Part shown: positions 7,031 to 15,434 of the stretch, piece after piece
Position numbering within the stretch: the stretch's first letter is position 1
How the letters are laid out: each line of letters opens with the position of its first letter
Assembly (NCBI RefSeq): GCF_000368565.1
Contig: NZ_KB849554.1
Coordinates: 33,337 to 79,952 of the forward strand
Source: Acinetobacter gerneri DSM 14967 = CIP 107464 = MTCC 9824
GTDB taxonomy: Bacteria > Pseudomonadota > Gammaproteobacteria > Pseudomonadales > Moraxellaceae
DNA length: 46,616 nt
Reading direction: 5' to 3'
Position numbers and translations under genes: made by a program
The notes under the pieces: generated by a model
What the model was told of the DNA's origin: nothing
The model's input: the letters and a program-made list of their open reading frames with translations, nothing else
The model's database searches: none

Positions 7031-8203
7031 CTATTTCATTTGATAGTGAATCAACAAATCAGGATTAACACCATTTTTTAATAAATAATCTCGATAAAAT
7101 TTTTCATAACGATATGCCACTTGTCCATAATTCTCAACCATCGCATTTGGATTGTCATACACATACCCATCTCTTTGTTTTATTTCATCCAGACTTATAT
7201 ACTTTTCACCTTGTTTTAAAGGATAGCGTAAATCTTCTAAACGCAATGGGTTATTGGGAATGCCTTCAGTATTTGGTGGAATTTCCTTAACAAAGTACCA
7301 ATCTGTATCTATCCATTCATCGCTACCATCAGCGTACATGTCATAAGGGTTAGATGGATTATCATAGTAAGGTGAACTTGGATCATATAAGCCATATTCA
7401 ATTTCTCCTTTTACTCTTTGAATGGGATGATCCAATTTGGGTAAATCATCAGCACTAACTTTTGTTTGAAAAAATTCTTCGGCAGAAGATGAATAAAAAG
7501 CACATGTTTTTAATGGATTATCAGTAATATAAGCACCTTGAATTTCAACTTTTTGCTCAGTATGGAATGGTTTAGGATAAACCAAATAGGTCGGATAAAT
7601 CTCAGGTTCGCGAAGTGTATCTAGCGCATCATAGTTAATTTTTCTTTCTCTTTCCTTGTTGTCAGATATATAATTAAAAAAATTACCTAATAGTTCGCCT
7701 GCATGATAATAACCGCCTAGATTCGACATATTATCAAGCTGTCCTATTTTATCTAGAATTCGATAAAATTCTTCTTCTGCTTGTTTAGAGGGAAAAGCCG
7801 TTGGTTCTTGTCCTTGATTAAATACTGTTTTCTCAGTAAATATACGACTAAGATCCGTTACATTCACCGCACTAAACTCTACATATTGCTCAGGATGATT
7901 TTTTTTTATCAATATTTTTTCTTGTAAAGAATCAATGGTACGGTTAATAAACTGAGAAACAACTACATCCAACCATACATTATAAAAACTCCAGTTATCA
8001 AAGTTTTCACGATGCTTTTGTTTATTGATAGCATCAAATTCCAATGCCTTTTCTTTCAATTCAATAACCAATTGCAATAACTTCTCTCCTTGTGAAAGAT
8101 CATGTACACGATACATCGTCCAGCAAGCAATCTGAAGATAAGGATTTTGCAAATATTTATATTCTTTTTTTATGCTGCTTCTTTTAAAAAAATCAAAGAT
8201 CAT
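7031..8203 (-). CDS. Hypothetical protein, paralogue of its neighbour; probable T6SS immunity protein (copy 2)
   Basis: 390 aa, no signal peptide. It is a diverged duplicate of the 386-aa protein upstream: both have FDNWSxYNxW near residues 65-75, an NHPxQ motif, and PEIYPTYLxxPKxF in mid-protein. The last ~80 codons are nearly identical at DNA level (7068-7303 versus 8261-8496). The gap to the upstream copy is 14 bases, so they share a transcript. The stop codon lies at the junction with the truncated rhs gene. I know no family name. A duplicated gene directly after an effector candidate in a vgrG operon suggests immunity; a structural or regulatory role is possible. Confidence 0.6.
   Translation of the reverse strand: MIFDFFKRSSIKKEYKYLQNPYLQIACWTMYRVHDLSQGEKLLQLVIELKEKALEFDAINKQKHRENFDNWSFYNVWLDVVVSQFINRTIDSLQEKILIKKNHPEQYVEFSAVNVTDLSRIFTEKTVFNQGQEPTAFPSKQAEEEFYRILDKIGQLDNMSNLGGYYHAGELLGNFFNYISDNKERERKINYDALDTLREPEIYPTYLVYPKPFHTEQKVEIQGAYITDNPLKTCAFYSSSAEEFFQTKVSADDLPKLDHPIQRVKGEIEYGLYDPSSPYYDNPSNPYDMYADGSDEWIDTDWYFVKEIPPNTEGIPNNPLRLEDLRYPLKQGEKYISLDEIKQRDGYVYDNPNAMVENYGQVAYRYEKFYRDYLLKNGVNPDLLIHYQMK
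7068..7303. repeat. 236-bp near-identical repeat, copy A (pair at 8261-8496)
   Basis: This segment encodes the shared C-terminus of the two paralogues (DWYFVKEIPPNTEGIPNNPL onward). It matches 8261-8496 base for base apart from a few substitutions, at a constant offset of 1,193 bp, while the rest of the two genes is strongly diverged. The sharp change suggests recent gene conversion or recombination at the 3' end. Confidence 0.75.
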
Positions 8204-8217
8204 TTTAAATAACCAAT

Positions 8218-9378
8218 CTACTTTTTAACATTTTGATAAGGCATCAAATCATCTTCATTCACACCATTTTTTAATAAATAATCTCGATAATATTTTTCAT
8301 AACGATATGCTACTTGTCCATAATTCTCAACCATCGCATTTGGATTATCATATACATACTCATCTCTTTGTTTTATTTCATCCAGACTTATATACTTTTC
8401 ACCTTGTTTTAAAGGATAGCGTAAATCTTCTAAACGCAATGGGTTATTGGGAATGCCTTCAGTATTTGGTGGAATTTCCTTAACAAAGTACCAATCGGTA
8501 GCAATTTCTGTCTTATTTATATATTTAAAAACATCAATGGGATCAACAGGATTATTATAATATTCAGAATAAATGTCATACAATCCATATTCAATATATC
8601 CTTGTACACTATTTACTGGTGATTTTAATTTTGGAATATCAATTGAATATATAGAACTCTTATAAAACTGCTCTAAACTTGTATTACTAAACACCTTACT
8701 AGCTTTTAGAGGATTATCTGGAATATACACTCCATTTAACTCAATCTTATCATTTACTTTGAATTTCTTAGGTGAAATTAAATAAGTAGGATATATTTCT
8801 GGTTCTTCAAATAACACATCATTTAAAACCCCTTTTTCTCTTTGCTTATGATCTGCAATATAATTTAATGCGGTATCAATTCCTAAGCCATTATCTCTCG
8901 GATCTCCTAGTTTTAAAAACCAGTCAAAATCTAATACTTTTTTTGTGATTTTATCATATTCGATTTTAGAAATTTTATCTAAAAAAGCTGGAGCGAAGAG
9001 CAGTTCTTTTTCTTGTACCATTCGGGTAAAAGTATAAAAGTCTATATAAAATGAATAAAATTGATTTGGATGATTGCGTTTTAAAAAAATTCTTTCCTTT
9101 AGAGTATCAATATAAGGGTTAATATATTTTGAAATTGCTATATCCATCCATATATTATAAGGACTCCAATTGTCAAAATTTTCATTAAAATGAGTTTTGT
9201 TGACTTTATCGAAACTAAGTAATAGTTCTTTCAATTCTATGAGTAAATTTTTTAGTCTTTCACCTGATTCCGCATCGTACATTTTGTATAATAACCAACT
9301 GGTAAGCTGAAAATATGGATTTAATAAATATTTATCATTAGGTGCTTCTTTCTTAGGTAAAAATAAATCTAAAATCAT
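8218..9378 (-). CDS. Hypothetical protein, probable T6SS immunity protein (copy 1)
   Basis: 386 aa, no signal peptide or membrane segment. Its ATG overlaps the stop of the 485-aa effector candidate (ATGA at 9375-9378), the tight coupling typical of effector-immunity pairs. The N-terminal half is helical and aromatic-rich (FDNWSPYNIWMDIAISKYIN); the C-terminal half carries the conserved block DWYFVKEIPPNTEGIPNNPL and KQGEKYISLDEIKQRDEYVY. It is paralogous to the protein encoded at 7031-8203. The family is unknown to me. The immunity role is inferred from position and coupling. Confidence 0.6.
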   Translation of the reverse strand: MILDLFLPKKEAPNDKYLLNPYFQLTSWLLYKMYDAESGERLKNLLIELKELLLSFDKVNKTHFNENFDNWSPYNIWMDIAISKYINPYIDTLKERIFLKRNHPNQFYSFYIDFYTFTRMVQEKELLFAPAFLDKISKIEYDKITKKVLDFDWFLKLGDPRDNGLGIDTALNYIADHKQREKGVLNDVLFEEPEIYPTYLISPKKFKVNDKIELNGVYIPDNPLKASKVFSNTSLEQFYKSSIYSIDIPKLKSPVNSVQGYIEYGLYDIYSEYYNNPVDPIDVFKYINKTEIATDWYFVKEIPPNTEGIPNNPLRLEDLRYPLKQGEKYISLDEIKQRDEYVYDNPNAMVENYGQVAYRYEKYYRDYLLKNGVNEDDLMPYQNVKK

Positions 9379-10832
9379 TTTCTTGGCTCACTTCCATCTA
9401 AATTAATAATGACTCTATCCGTTAATAATTGTTTTTCATTATCAACATATTCCCAATTGGTTTCTTTTCTATTCGAAACTTTGAAAGTTGTTTCATTCGG
9501 TTTAAATACAATTTGTTCAGTACCTCCCTGATAAAATAATTTAAGGTCTGAACTTTCATCGAAAGGTTGCGTTGCAGCAGGCCCTCGCCAAACTTTTAAT
9601 TCTTTCCCAGCAGGAATATCTAATGTAACGTATTGCCCATTTGCACTCCAGTCTACTTTTACCGCTAGTTTATCACGCCAATCATTACGATTTTTTAATT
9701 GTTTAAATACATCTTCAGTTACCCAGAACATTCCACTTGGATTACTCGAAGGATCTATTACACGATAAAGTTTAGCAGGACCTTTAATAATTCCATTATT
9801 AATCGTATGAAAAGTTCTAACTATACCTTCATCAATTTCAGGATAACCTTTTTTAATTTTTTCTTCGATAACATTCTTCATGAAATTCTTATTAGGTTCT
9901 AAAGCTTTAAATTTTATTTCTTTTTTTAAAAAAGGTAATTTTTTAGCCTCTTCCCAAGCTTTAGTTCCTTTTAAAGCTTTACCATAATAATGAGTAGACA
10001 TTTTTCCAGAGACGGCTTTGTATAATGCATTATCATGTTTTTCCAAAGCAATAATTAGCTCCTCAATTAACTCATTTAATTGTTGCGTATTATTCTTTAA
10101 AGATATTTCAAAACCATCCCTTACAAGTTTTAATCTAGTTTTTAATGCTTGATATTGTGTTTTAGCATTTTTAGGCAAAAGAGCTTCTGATTTGGTAAAT
10201 ATTTTATCTGCACGCTGTAGCATCAAATCATATACTGTTAAAAGCTGATCAGGAGACGTAATTTTTTTATAATTTAATTTTAGTTCTCTTGCTAACTCTT
10301 TATAAGGTCTCACCCATCCCTTTGCTTTTAGAAACTTCTTCACCTGCTCATGTGCAAGCAATTCATCAATATAAGGCATTGAGTTTTCAATAGCCTTTCT
10401 AAACAGAATTCTTGTCGCAGTTTTTGATGTTGTTTTTATCAGTTTTATAAATTGAAGATAAATTATTCGTAATACCCCTTTCAGAACATCACCTAAAAAT
10501 GGAATAACGCCAATAACCATAATCACTAGTCCAATCCATAAAATTGGACTGACTTTTTTAAAGTCAAAACTACCTTCTTTAGAACCATCTTCATAAATAT
10601 GATATACACATGCTATAAAGTCTCTTAAATCGAGAATCCAGGCGGCTATTACACCGACTCCAGTAGTACTTACAGCAATACTAATTCCGACATTTGCAAT
10701 AACTTGAGATGGTGTCTGATCTTCATTAAAATCTCCCTGCAATACGCCCCAAAACCAATTTGCAGCCTCTTTAGCTGATTGTATTTGACTATTAAAAGCT
10801 CTAACGGCTTTGTATAAATCATTCATTTCCAT
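9375..10832 (-). CDS. Candidate VgrG-linked T6SS effector with membrane segments and unassigned C-terminal toxin
   Basis: 485 aa. The ATG lies 14 bases inside the end of vgrG, so the two are translationally coupled. Two hydrophobic segments (about 44-66 and 97-113, the latter with IGVIPFLGDVLKGVLR) recall the membrane regions of several T6SS effectors. Residues 130-310 are helical and charged. The C-terminal domain (about 335-470) has LYRVIDPSS, SGMFWV, a W/G-rich strand set (LKVWRGPAATQP) and YQGGTEQIVF. The R357, serine and GGxEQ arrangement is loosely like ADP-ribosyltransferase-type toxins, but I cannot confirm that. No signal peptide, PAAR or Rhs repeats. VgrG is the likely carrier, and the next two genes are the likely immunity proteins. 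Confidence 0.65.
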   Translation of the reverse strand: MEMNDLYKAVRAFNSQIQSAKEAANWFWGVLQGDFNEDQTPSQVIANVGISIAVSTTGVGVIAAWILDLRDFIACVYHIYEDGSKEGSFDFKKVSPILWIGLVIMVIGVIPFLGDVLKGVLRIIYLQFIKLIKTTSKTATRILFRKAIENSMPYIDELLAHEQVKKFLKAKGWVRPYKELARELKLNYKKITSPDQLLTVYDLMLQRADKIFTKSEALLPKNAKTQYQALKTRLKLVRDGFEISLKNNTQQLNELIEELIIALEKHDNALYKAVSGKMSTHYYGKALKGTKAWEEAKKLPFLKKEIKFKALEPNKNFMKNVIEEKIKKGYPEIDEGIVRTFHTINNGIIKGPAKLYRVIDPSSNPSGMFWVTEDVFKQLKNRNDWRDKLAVKVDWSANGQYVTLDIPAGKELKVWRGPAATQPFDESSDLKLFYQGGTEQIVFKPNETTFKVSNRKETNWEYVDNEKQLLTDRVIINLDGSEPRK

Positions 10833-13602
10833 ATTTATTATCCATATTTAAGGAAGGAAATGCTGTATCAAAATCAGCATCAAAACTTTCATATTTCTTA
10901 TAGGGAGGGGCTAATTGTCCATCAGGAAACTTATACTCGACATTGGCAATACCACTTTCATCAACTTCATGTCTAGGGCTATTACCCTTTTCATCCAATG
11001 TTCCCTTGATTTCCTTACCACTATTAAACTTGATGATGTAATCAATATTTTTTATAGGGCTATTATCTTCTAGCTCTTTAAGCGCAAGCTGTATCCAACT
11101 ATCTTGTTTATTAAATACTGGTAACTTAAAGCTACTAGTTTTTGCAGAACTCATATTGTGATTTTCAGCATGTAAAACGATATCTCCACTTGTTCCCAAT
11201 TCAATCCCATCTTTAGCAATTTTAATATAAGAGCCTCCAACCCTAATATTGATTTCCTCAGGACTCGTCAATTCTATTTTATTTTTTTCAGTCGCTATAC
11301 TTATTAATTCTTTTGCATGGAGTTTTATATTGGCTGTTTGTGATTGGATTTCTACATCATTTTTTAAAGCATTGATTCTCATATTTTGTTGAGCTGTAAT
11401 ATGAGTATTTTCAAATGAAGAAAGTAAAAAATTAGCGCCAGCATTCAAATCTAAATTTTCTTTACTGGTTAAATTGACTTGTTTTTCTGAAAAACCAATG
11501 AAGTCATCTTTAGACAATATGCTTATTGTACTAGGAGAACTCATTAAAATGTTTGAATCCGCTAACTTATAGCCTTTTTTAGTATCTTCTGAACCAATTA
11601 TTTTATTTCTCGCTGATGTTTCATCTTCTACTTTTTTAATAATGGGCGTTACTGATTTATCAATCATTTGTTTAATTTCATGATTAACATCCCAATATGT
11701 TTTAAATAACATCGAAGATTCAGGTCTATAAGTCATTCCTTGTGTAGCATTTTCAGCTGCATAGGTTGTTAAAAATAGTCCTTTACTCGATCGAACCACC
11801 CCATGCCCATCCGTCCTTAATTCAAAACCTTCACCTCGAAAGTCTTTACGTCCTTTAGGATCGGGTATCCGAGTGATATAGCCAAGGTTGAGTTCACTGG
11901 CTTGATGATCACTACGTAAATGAACTTGTACTTGTCCCTTACTATCATCCATCACCAATTGATTGGCTTGGCTTCCACCGAGTTCTTTGGATTTGATTCC
12001 TGAAAGAGCCTTTTGACTTGGCAACTCCCAAACAGGCATTTGTTCTGGATTGGTCAAACGCCCCGATACAAAGGGCATATCAGGATCGCCATTAAAGAAA
12101 TCAACAATCACTTCCTGACCAATGCGGGGCAAATGAATCGTACCAAAGTTATTGCCTGCCCAAGCAGTAGAAACACGTAGCCAACAGGTATTGGTTCCAT
12201 CACCAGTATCCGCACCCTCTTCTTGAGCTTGTGCTCCGAGACGATCCCAGTGGAATTTAACTTTTACTCGTCCATATTGATCTGTATAGATTTCCTCACC
12301 TGCTGGACCTACCACTGTCGCGGTTTGTGGATGTCCCTGCGGTTTCCTTCGGGTCAGATCTGGACGTAGGATTTGTTCATCAGGTTGTGCTAAAAATCTA
12401 ACATTTGAATCATAAAATTGGTTATCAGCCTTTTCTTGGCTTATATCTTGGATGGTGATTTGCGTACCCAATACCAACCAACCCCGATTGGATTCGCTAT
12501 TAGGGTGATTGTCCAGATTGAAGCGATAACCTGTTTGTAAACCTTTTAACTTACCTTGTCCTTCTGCTCGATAACCGTGCTGGTAAAGTCCCTCAACTCG
12601 GCTTTTAGCTTTGTTTTGCCCGCCTTCATCCGCAGTTAAAAAATCACCTTGTTGCCATTCATAGATTTCTTGCTCGGCATAATCGTGATCCCAAAGGAAT
12701 TGATCTTGTGCTGATTGCACGAGGCTTGGTTGTTTAAATTGGTAATCGCTGAGCTGCACTTTTCCTGATACCAATTGCTGGACAGGTTCAAAGTGCTCAA
12801 TGTATTCGGCAGTATCTGGGAAGCGTTGATTTGGCGGGTAAATGCTTAGGTTACGATAGCCTGTCGCCTCCATTTCCTTATAGGCAGCATTGTGGTCTGA
12901 AATGACAAAGGTCAGTTGGTTTTGGCTATGTTCAAAATGAAAATTGATACCATGCTCTTGCATCAAGCGATGGATAAAGCTGTAATCATCCTCGCCGTAT
13001 TGTGCTTGAAAGTCCAATGCTGCATAGCTTTGACTACAACGATAATCCACAGGATAGGGATAAGGTTGCAGCACTTCTTCAATGATTTGCAGAACGGTTT
13101 TATGTTGAAATATTCGATAATTACTGGTTTTAGTTAATAACCATACCCATGGCACCAACGTGAGTTTATACATGGCATGACGGTTACGAACAGCCAAAGC
13201 CTCAACCCGATTGACCAATCCCCGAAAATATCGCGTGCCATTAAGGTTGCTTTGGTAGGTGCTATCCCCTGAGATATCATTGATATTCCCTAAACCTGAA
13301 AAATCAGGCTTTAAACCATCCAGTCTCACCGCAACAGCAATTTCTGTACCGATCAAACTTTGTAGATTTAGATCAGATGCAGGACTTCCGCCACTTTGCG
13401 CAAGTTGTTTGGGTACATAGCCCTCTAATCCTGCATAACCATGTGCAGGATTGTGAAATTCATCACGAACTTTAACCACAAGTTGGTATTCAAAAAGTTC
13501 GTTGATCTTATCCGAGCCTGATAGTGAGTCAAACCAAAAATATGGTGTCCCATACTCGCTTTCAGGCAAAGCTTTGCCAAATAATTTTATTTGATGATTC
13601 AT
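10819..13602 (-). CDS. vgrG: Type VI secretion spike protein VgrG (TssI)
   Basis: 927 aa, long for VgrG because of a C-terminal extension. Order: a gp27-like base domain (about 30-400, with YGEDDYSFIHRLMQEHGINF), a gp5-like OB domain (about 430-520, with QYGRVKVKFHWDRLG and GQEVIVDFFNGDPDMP), the GxxSKExGG/NQLVMDD segment, then a DUF2345-type beta-helix extension (about 680-830). The last ~90 residues are probably an effector-docking region (DYIIKFNSGKEIKGTLDEKG, then GIANVEYKFPDG). It trimerises as the T6SS tube tip and carries effectors into target cells. No T6SS structural genes are in the window, so this is an auxiliary vgrG island using a sheath encoded elsewhere. Confidence 0.95.
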   Translation of the reverse strand: MNHQIKLFGKALPESEYGTPYFWFDSLSGSDKINELFEYQLVVKVRDEFHNPAHGYAGLEGYVPKQLAQSGGSPASDLNLQSLIGTEIAVAVRLDGLKPDFSGLGNINDISGDSTYQSNLNGTRYFRGLVNRVEALAVRNRHAMYKLTLVPWVWLLTKTSNYRIFQHKTVLQIIEEVLQPYPYPVDYRCSQSYAALDFQAQYGEDDYSFIHRLMQEHGINFHFEHSQNQLTFVISDHNAAYKEMEATGYRNLSIYPPNQRFPDTAEYIEHFEPVQQLVSGKVQLSDYQFKQPSLVQSAQDQFLWDHDYAEQEIYEWQQGDFLTADEGGQNKAKSRVEGLYQHGYRAEGQGKLKGLQTGYRFNLDNHPNSESNRGWLVLGTQITIQDISQEKADNQFYDSNVRFLAQPDEQILRPDLTRRKPQGHPQTATVVGPAGEEIYTDQYGRVKVKFHWDRLGAQAQEEGADTGDGTNTCWLRVSTAWAGNNFGTIHLPRIGQEVIVDFFNGDPDMPFVSGRLTNPEQMPVWELPSQKALSGIKSKELGGSQANQLVMDDSKGQVQVHLRSDHQASELNLGYITRIPDPKGRKDFRGEGFELRTDGHGVVRSSKGLFLTTYAAENATQGMTYRPESSMLFKTYWDVNHEIKQMIDKSVTPIIKKVEDETSARNKIIGSEDTKKGYKLADSNILMSSPSTISILSKDDFIGFSEKQVNLTSKENLDLNAGANFLLSSFENTHITAQQNMRINALKNDVEIQSQTANIKLHAKELISIATEKNKIELTSPEEINIRVGGSYIKIAKDGIELGTSGDIVLHAENHNMSSAKTSSFKLPVFNKQDSWIQLALKELEDNSPIKNIDYIIKFNSGKEIKGTLDEKGNSPRHEVDESGIANVEYKFPDGQLAPPYKKYESFDADFDTAFPSLNMDNKYGNE

Positions 13603-13967
13603 TTTAGTGTGAGGTATGTCTCATTTTATGTGCGTTATGCTACTAAATTTTATAAAATTTATGGTTTTTAATTTGTAACAACGAATAATTTTTAGTCAAT
13701 AAATTAAGCTTAAATTTGAAATATATATCTAGTTTCTAATTGGTTATGGATAGAAAGACGTATTTCTGCGATTGTTTAAAATAATTAAAAAAAACTACAC
13801 AATGATGAAATTAAATCTATTTATAAAGAAATAGTAACAAATTGAAAATAATCATAAAAAACACATAATTTAGAGATCTTGGTCGTTACTTTTACGATTT
13901 TCACCTTTAGTTTTTGTAATATTTGTCTATGGTATAAAGATTATTCAATGAACAAAGAGAAAATAGT
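13603..13967. other. Intergenic promoter region between vgrG and the OB-fold gene
   Basis: 365 bp of very AT-rich DNA with no credible ORF. It must carry divergent promoters for vgrG (minus) and the OB-fold gene (plus). A TATAAA-like stretch precedes vgrG near 13650 and another (GGTATAAAG) precedes the plus-strand gene near 13932, but neither has a convincing -35 partner. No repeat or terminator is seen. Confidence 0.4.
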
Positions 13968-14330
13968 ATGAAAGCTCAAGCCATTTTATTTTTGTCTAGC
14001 GTGCTGACGGTATTTTCAAGCCCAGTTTGGGCTGGTGATGCTGAAGACCAACGTATTATCAATGCAGCAAAACCTGCCTCAGTAGCGGTCGCGTTAAAAG
14101 TGGCAAAAGATACACCAGTTCAATTAACGGGTACGATCGTAGCGCAAGTTAAGCATGAACATTACCAATTAAAAGACCAAACAGGCGTGATCAATGTTGA
14201 AATTGATGATGACTTGGCGAGTGCAGCACAGCTTAAAAATGGCACAAAAGTCCGAGTGATTGGTGAAGTGGATACCCATCGCTATAAAGCTAAGGATATT
14301 GATGTGGTAAAAGTTGATATTCTAAAATAA
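13968..14330 (+). CDS. Secreted OB-fold protein of the YgiW/YdeI (BOF) family
   Basis: 120 aa. Residues 1-22 are a Sec signal peptide ending SSPVWA, so the protein is periplasmic. The mature part is one bacterial OB-fold (about 35-120) with the family's strand pattern: VQLTGTIVAQVKHEHYQLKD, then GVINVEIDDDL, VRVIGEVD and the closing IDVVKVDIL. E. coli YgiW/YdeI relatives are linked to peroxide, metal and cationic-peptide stress; the ligand is not established. It is a single-gene unit followed by a strong terminator. Confidence 0.85.
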   Translation: MKAQAILFLSSVLTVFSSPVWAGDAEDQRIINAAKPASVAVALKVAKDTPVQLTGTIVAQVKHEHYQLKDQTGVINVEIDDDLASAAQLKNGTKVRVIGEVDTHRYKAKDIDVVKVDILK

Positions 14331-14358
14331 GCAGAAAAGTTATATAAAAAATCATTTA

Positions 14359-14386
14359 AAAAAACGAGTTTTGGCTCGTTTTTTTA
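14359..14386 (+). terminator. Rho-independent terminator
   Basis: Stem AAAAACGAG / CTCGTTTTT with loop TTTTGG, followed by a T-run, 29 bases after the OB-fold gene's stop codon. The A-run on the other side may let it also serve the minus-strand LysR gene that ends at 14409. Confidence 0.8.
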
Positions 14387-14408
14387 ATGTATGTACCCGT
14401 TGCGATGT

Positions 14409-15299
14409 TTATAAACATTCAAAAATATCTTGGATGGTTTTCATCAACCAACGCCGTGCCACGATATCATCGCTACGTTTAAACCAGTTTTGACTGACTG
14501 AAAATGAATCCGTTTTAAAGGGCAATTCGAAGCATTTTACATTTGCAATTTTCAAATAATACTGCGCTGCTCTAGATGGAAGTGTAACCAAGAGATCACT
14601 CTGATCAAGTACACCTTGCAAGACACTAAAATGTGGAACTTCTAAAACAATATTTCGATAAAATCCCATTTCTTTTAATGTCTTATCGACTTGGATATGC
14701 CCAGTTGAGGATTTGATCGCAACATGTTTTTCCTCTAGATATTGGGTTAAAGAAAGCGTTTGCGCTAGACGAGGATGATCTTTTCGTGCCAGACATACAT
14801 AACGTTCTTCAAACAATGTATGTGTTTCAATATTGGGCATGAGGGTAAATTGCCGATTAAAGACAGCAACATCTAAAAATCCATCAATCAACCAATTTTC
14901 AACTTTATCAGATTGAATTTCTTCAATTTCTATTTTGATATTAGGGGCTTGTACAGCGAGATAACTCACAAGATGCGGTAAAAGGCATATTTCACCAATA
15001 TCGGATAGCCCAATACGAAAATTTTTATGCGATGTTTTCGGGTTAAAATCTTGCACTTCAGCGATGGCTGATTCGATATTATAAATGGCTTTTTTAAATG
15101 TAGGATAAAGCTCGCGGGCAATTTTGGTTGGTTCTACACCAACGCGACCTCGTATAAATAATTGATCATTCAACTGTTTTCTTAAACGATTGAGATTATA
15201 AGTCACAGAGGGTTGACTTAAATTTAATCGATCTGCAGCATGACTGATATGTTTGGTTTCATAAATTGTCACAAAAACTCGTATAAGGCCAAGATCCAT
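14409..15299 (-). CDS. LysR-family regulator, NahR/SalR-like
   Basis: 296 aa. An N-terminal winged HTH (residues 1-60; HISHAADRLNLSQPSVTYNL) is followed by a periplasmic-binding-like effector domain (about 90-290). The effector domain opens with FRIGLSDIGEICLLPHLVSY, and ERYVCLARKDHP is further on. Both look like NahR, the salicylate-responsive activator of Pseudomonas, and the gene follows a salicylate hydroxylase on the same strand. I infer that it activates the salicylate genes in response to salicylate. A strong hairpin between the two genes suggests they are not simply cotranscribed. Exact orthology to SalR of Acinetobacter is likely but not proven. Confidence 0.8.
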   Translation of the reverse strand: MDLGLIRVFVTIYETKHISHAADRLNLSQPSVTYNLNRLRKQLNDQLFIRGRVGVEPTKIARELYPTFKKAIYNIESAIAEVQDFNPKTSHKNFRIGLSDIGEICLLPHLVSYLAVQAPNIKIEIEEIQSDKVENWLIDGFLDVAVFNRQFTLMPNIETHTLFEERYVCLARKDHPRLAQTLSLTQYLEEKHVAIKSSTGHIQVDKTLKEMGFYRNIVLEVPHFSVLQGVLDQSDLLVTLPSRAAQYYLKIANVKCFELPFKTDSFSVSQNWFKRSDDIVARRWLMKTIQDIFECL

Positions 15300-15320
15300 T
15301 TTTTGCCTCTAGGAATTAAA

Positions 15321-15347
15321 GATGGGAGTTCATCCTGAACTCCCATC
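15321..15347 (-). terminator. Perfect hairpin between salicylate hydroxylase and LysR gene
   Basis: A 12-bp perfect stem (GATGGGAGTTCA / TGAACTCCCATC) with a 3-base loop. On the minus strand it is followed by TTTAATT, a weak T-tract. It lies 22 bases before the LysR start, so it is a terminator or attenuator for transcripts from the hydroxylase. A 12-bp palindrome (GGTGAAATCACC) sits just upstream. Confidence 0.6.
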
Positions 15348-15434
15348 ATAAGGTGAAATCACCAAAAAATAAAAATACTTCGTGAAAAACTGCTGAAAAT
15401 CCATTTATTTGCATCACGACATATTTTTAATTAC

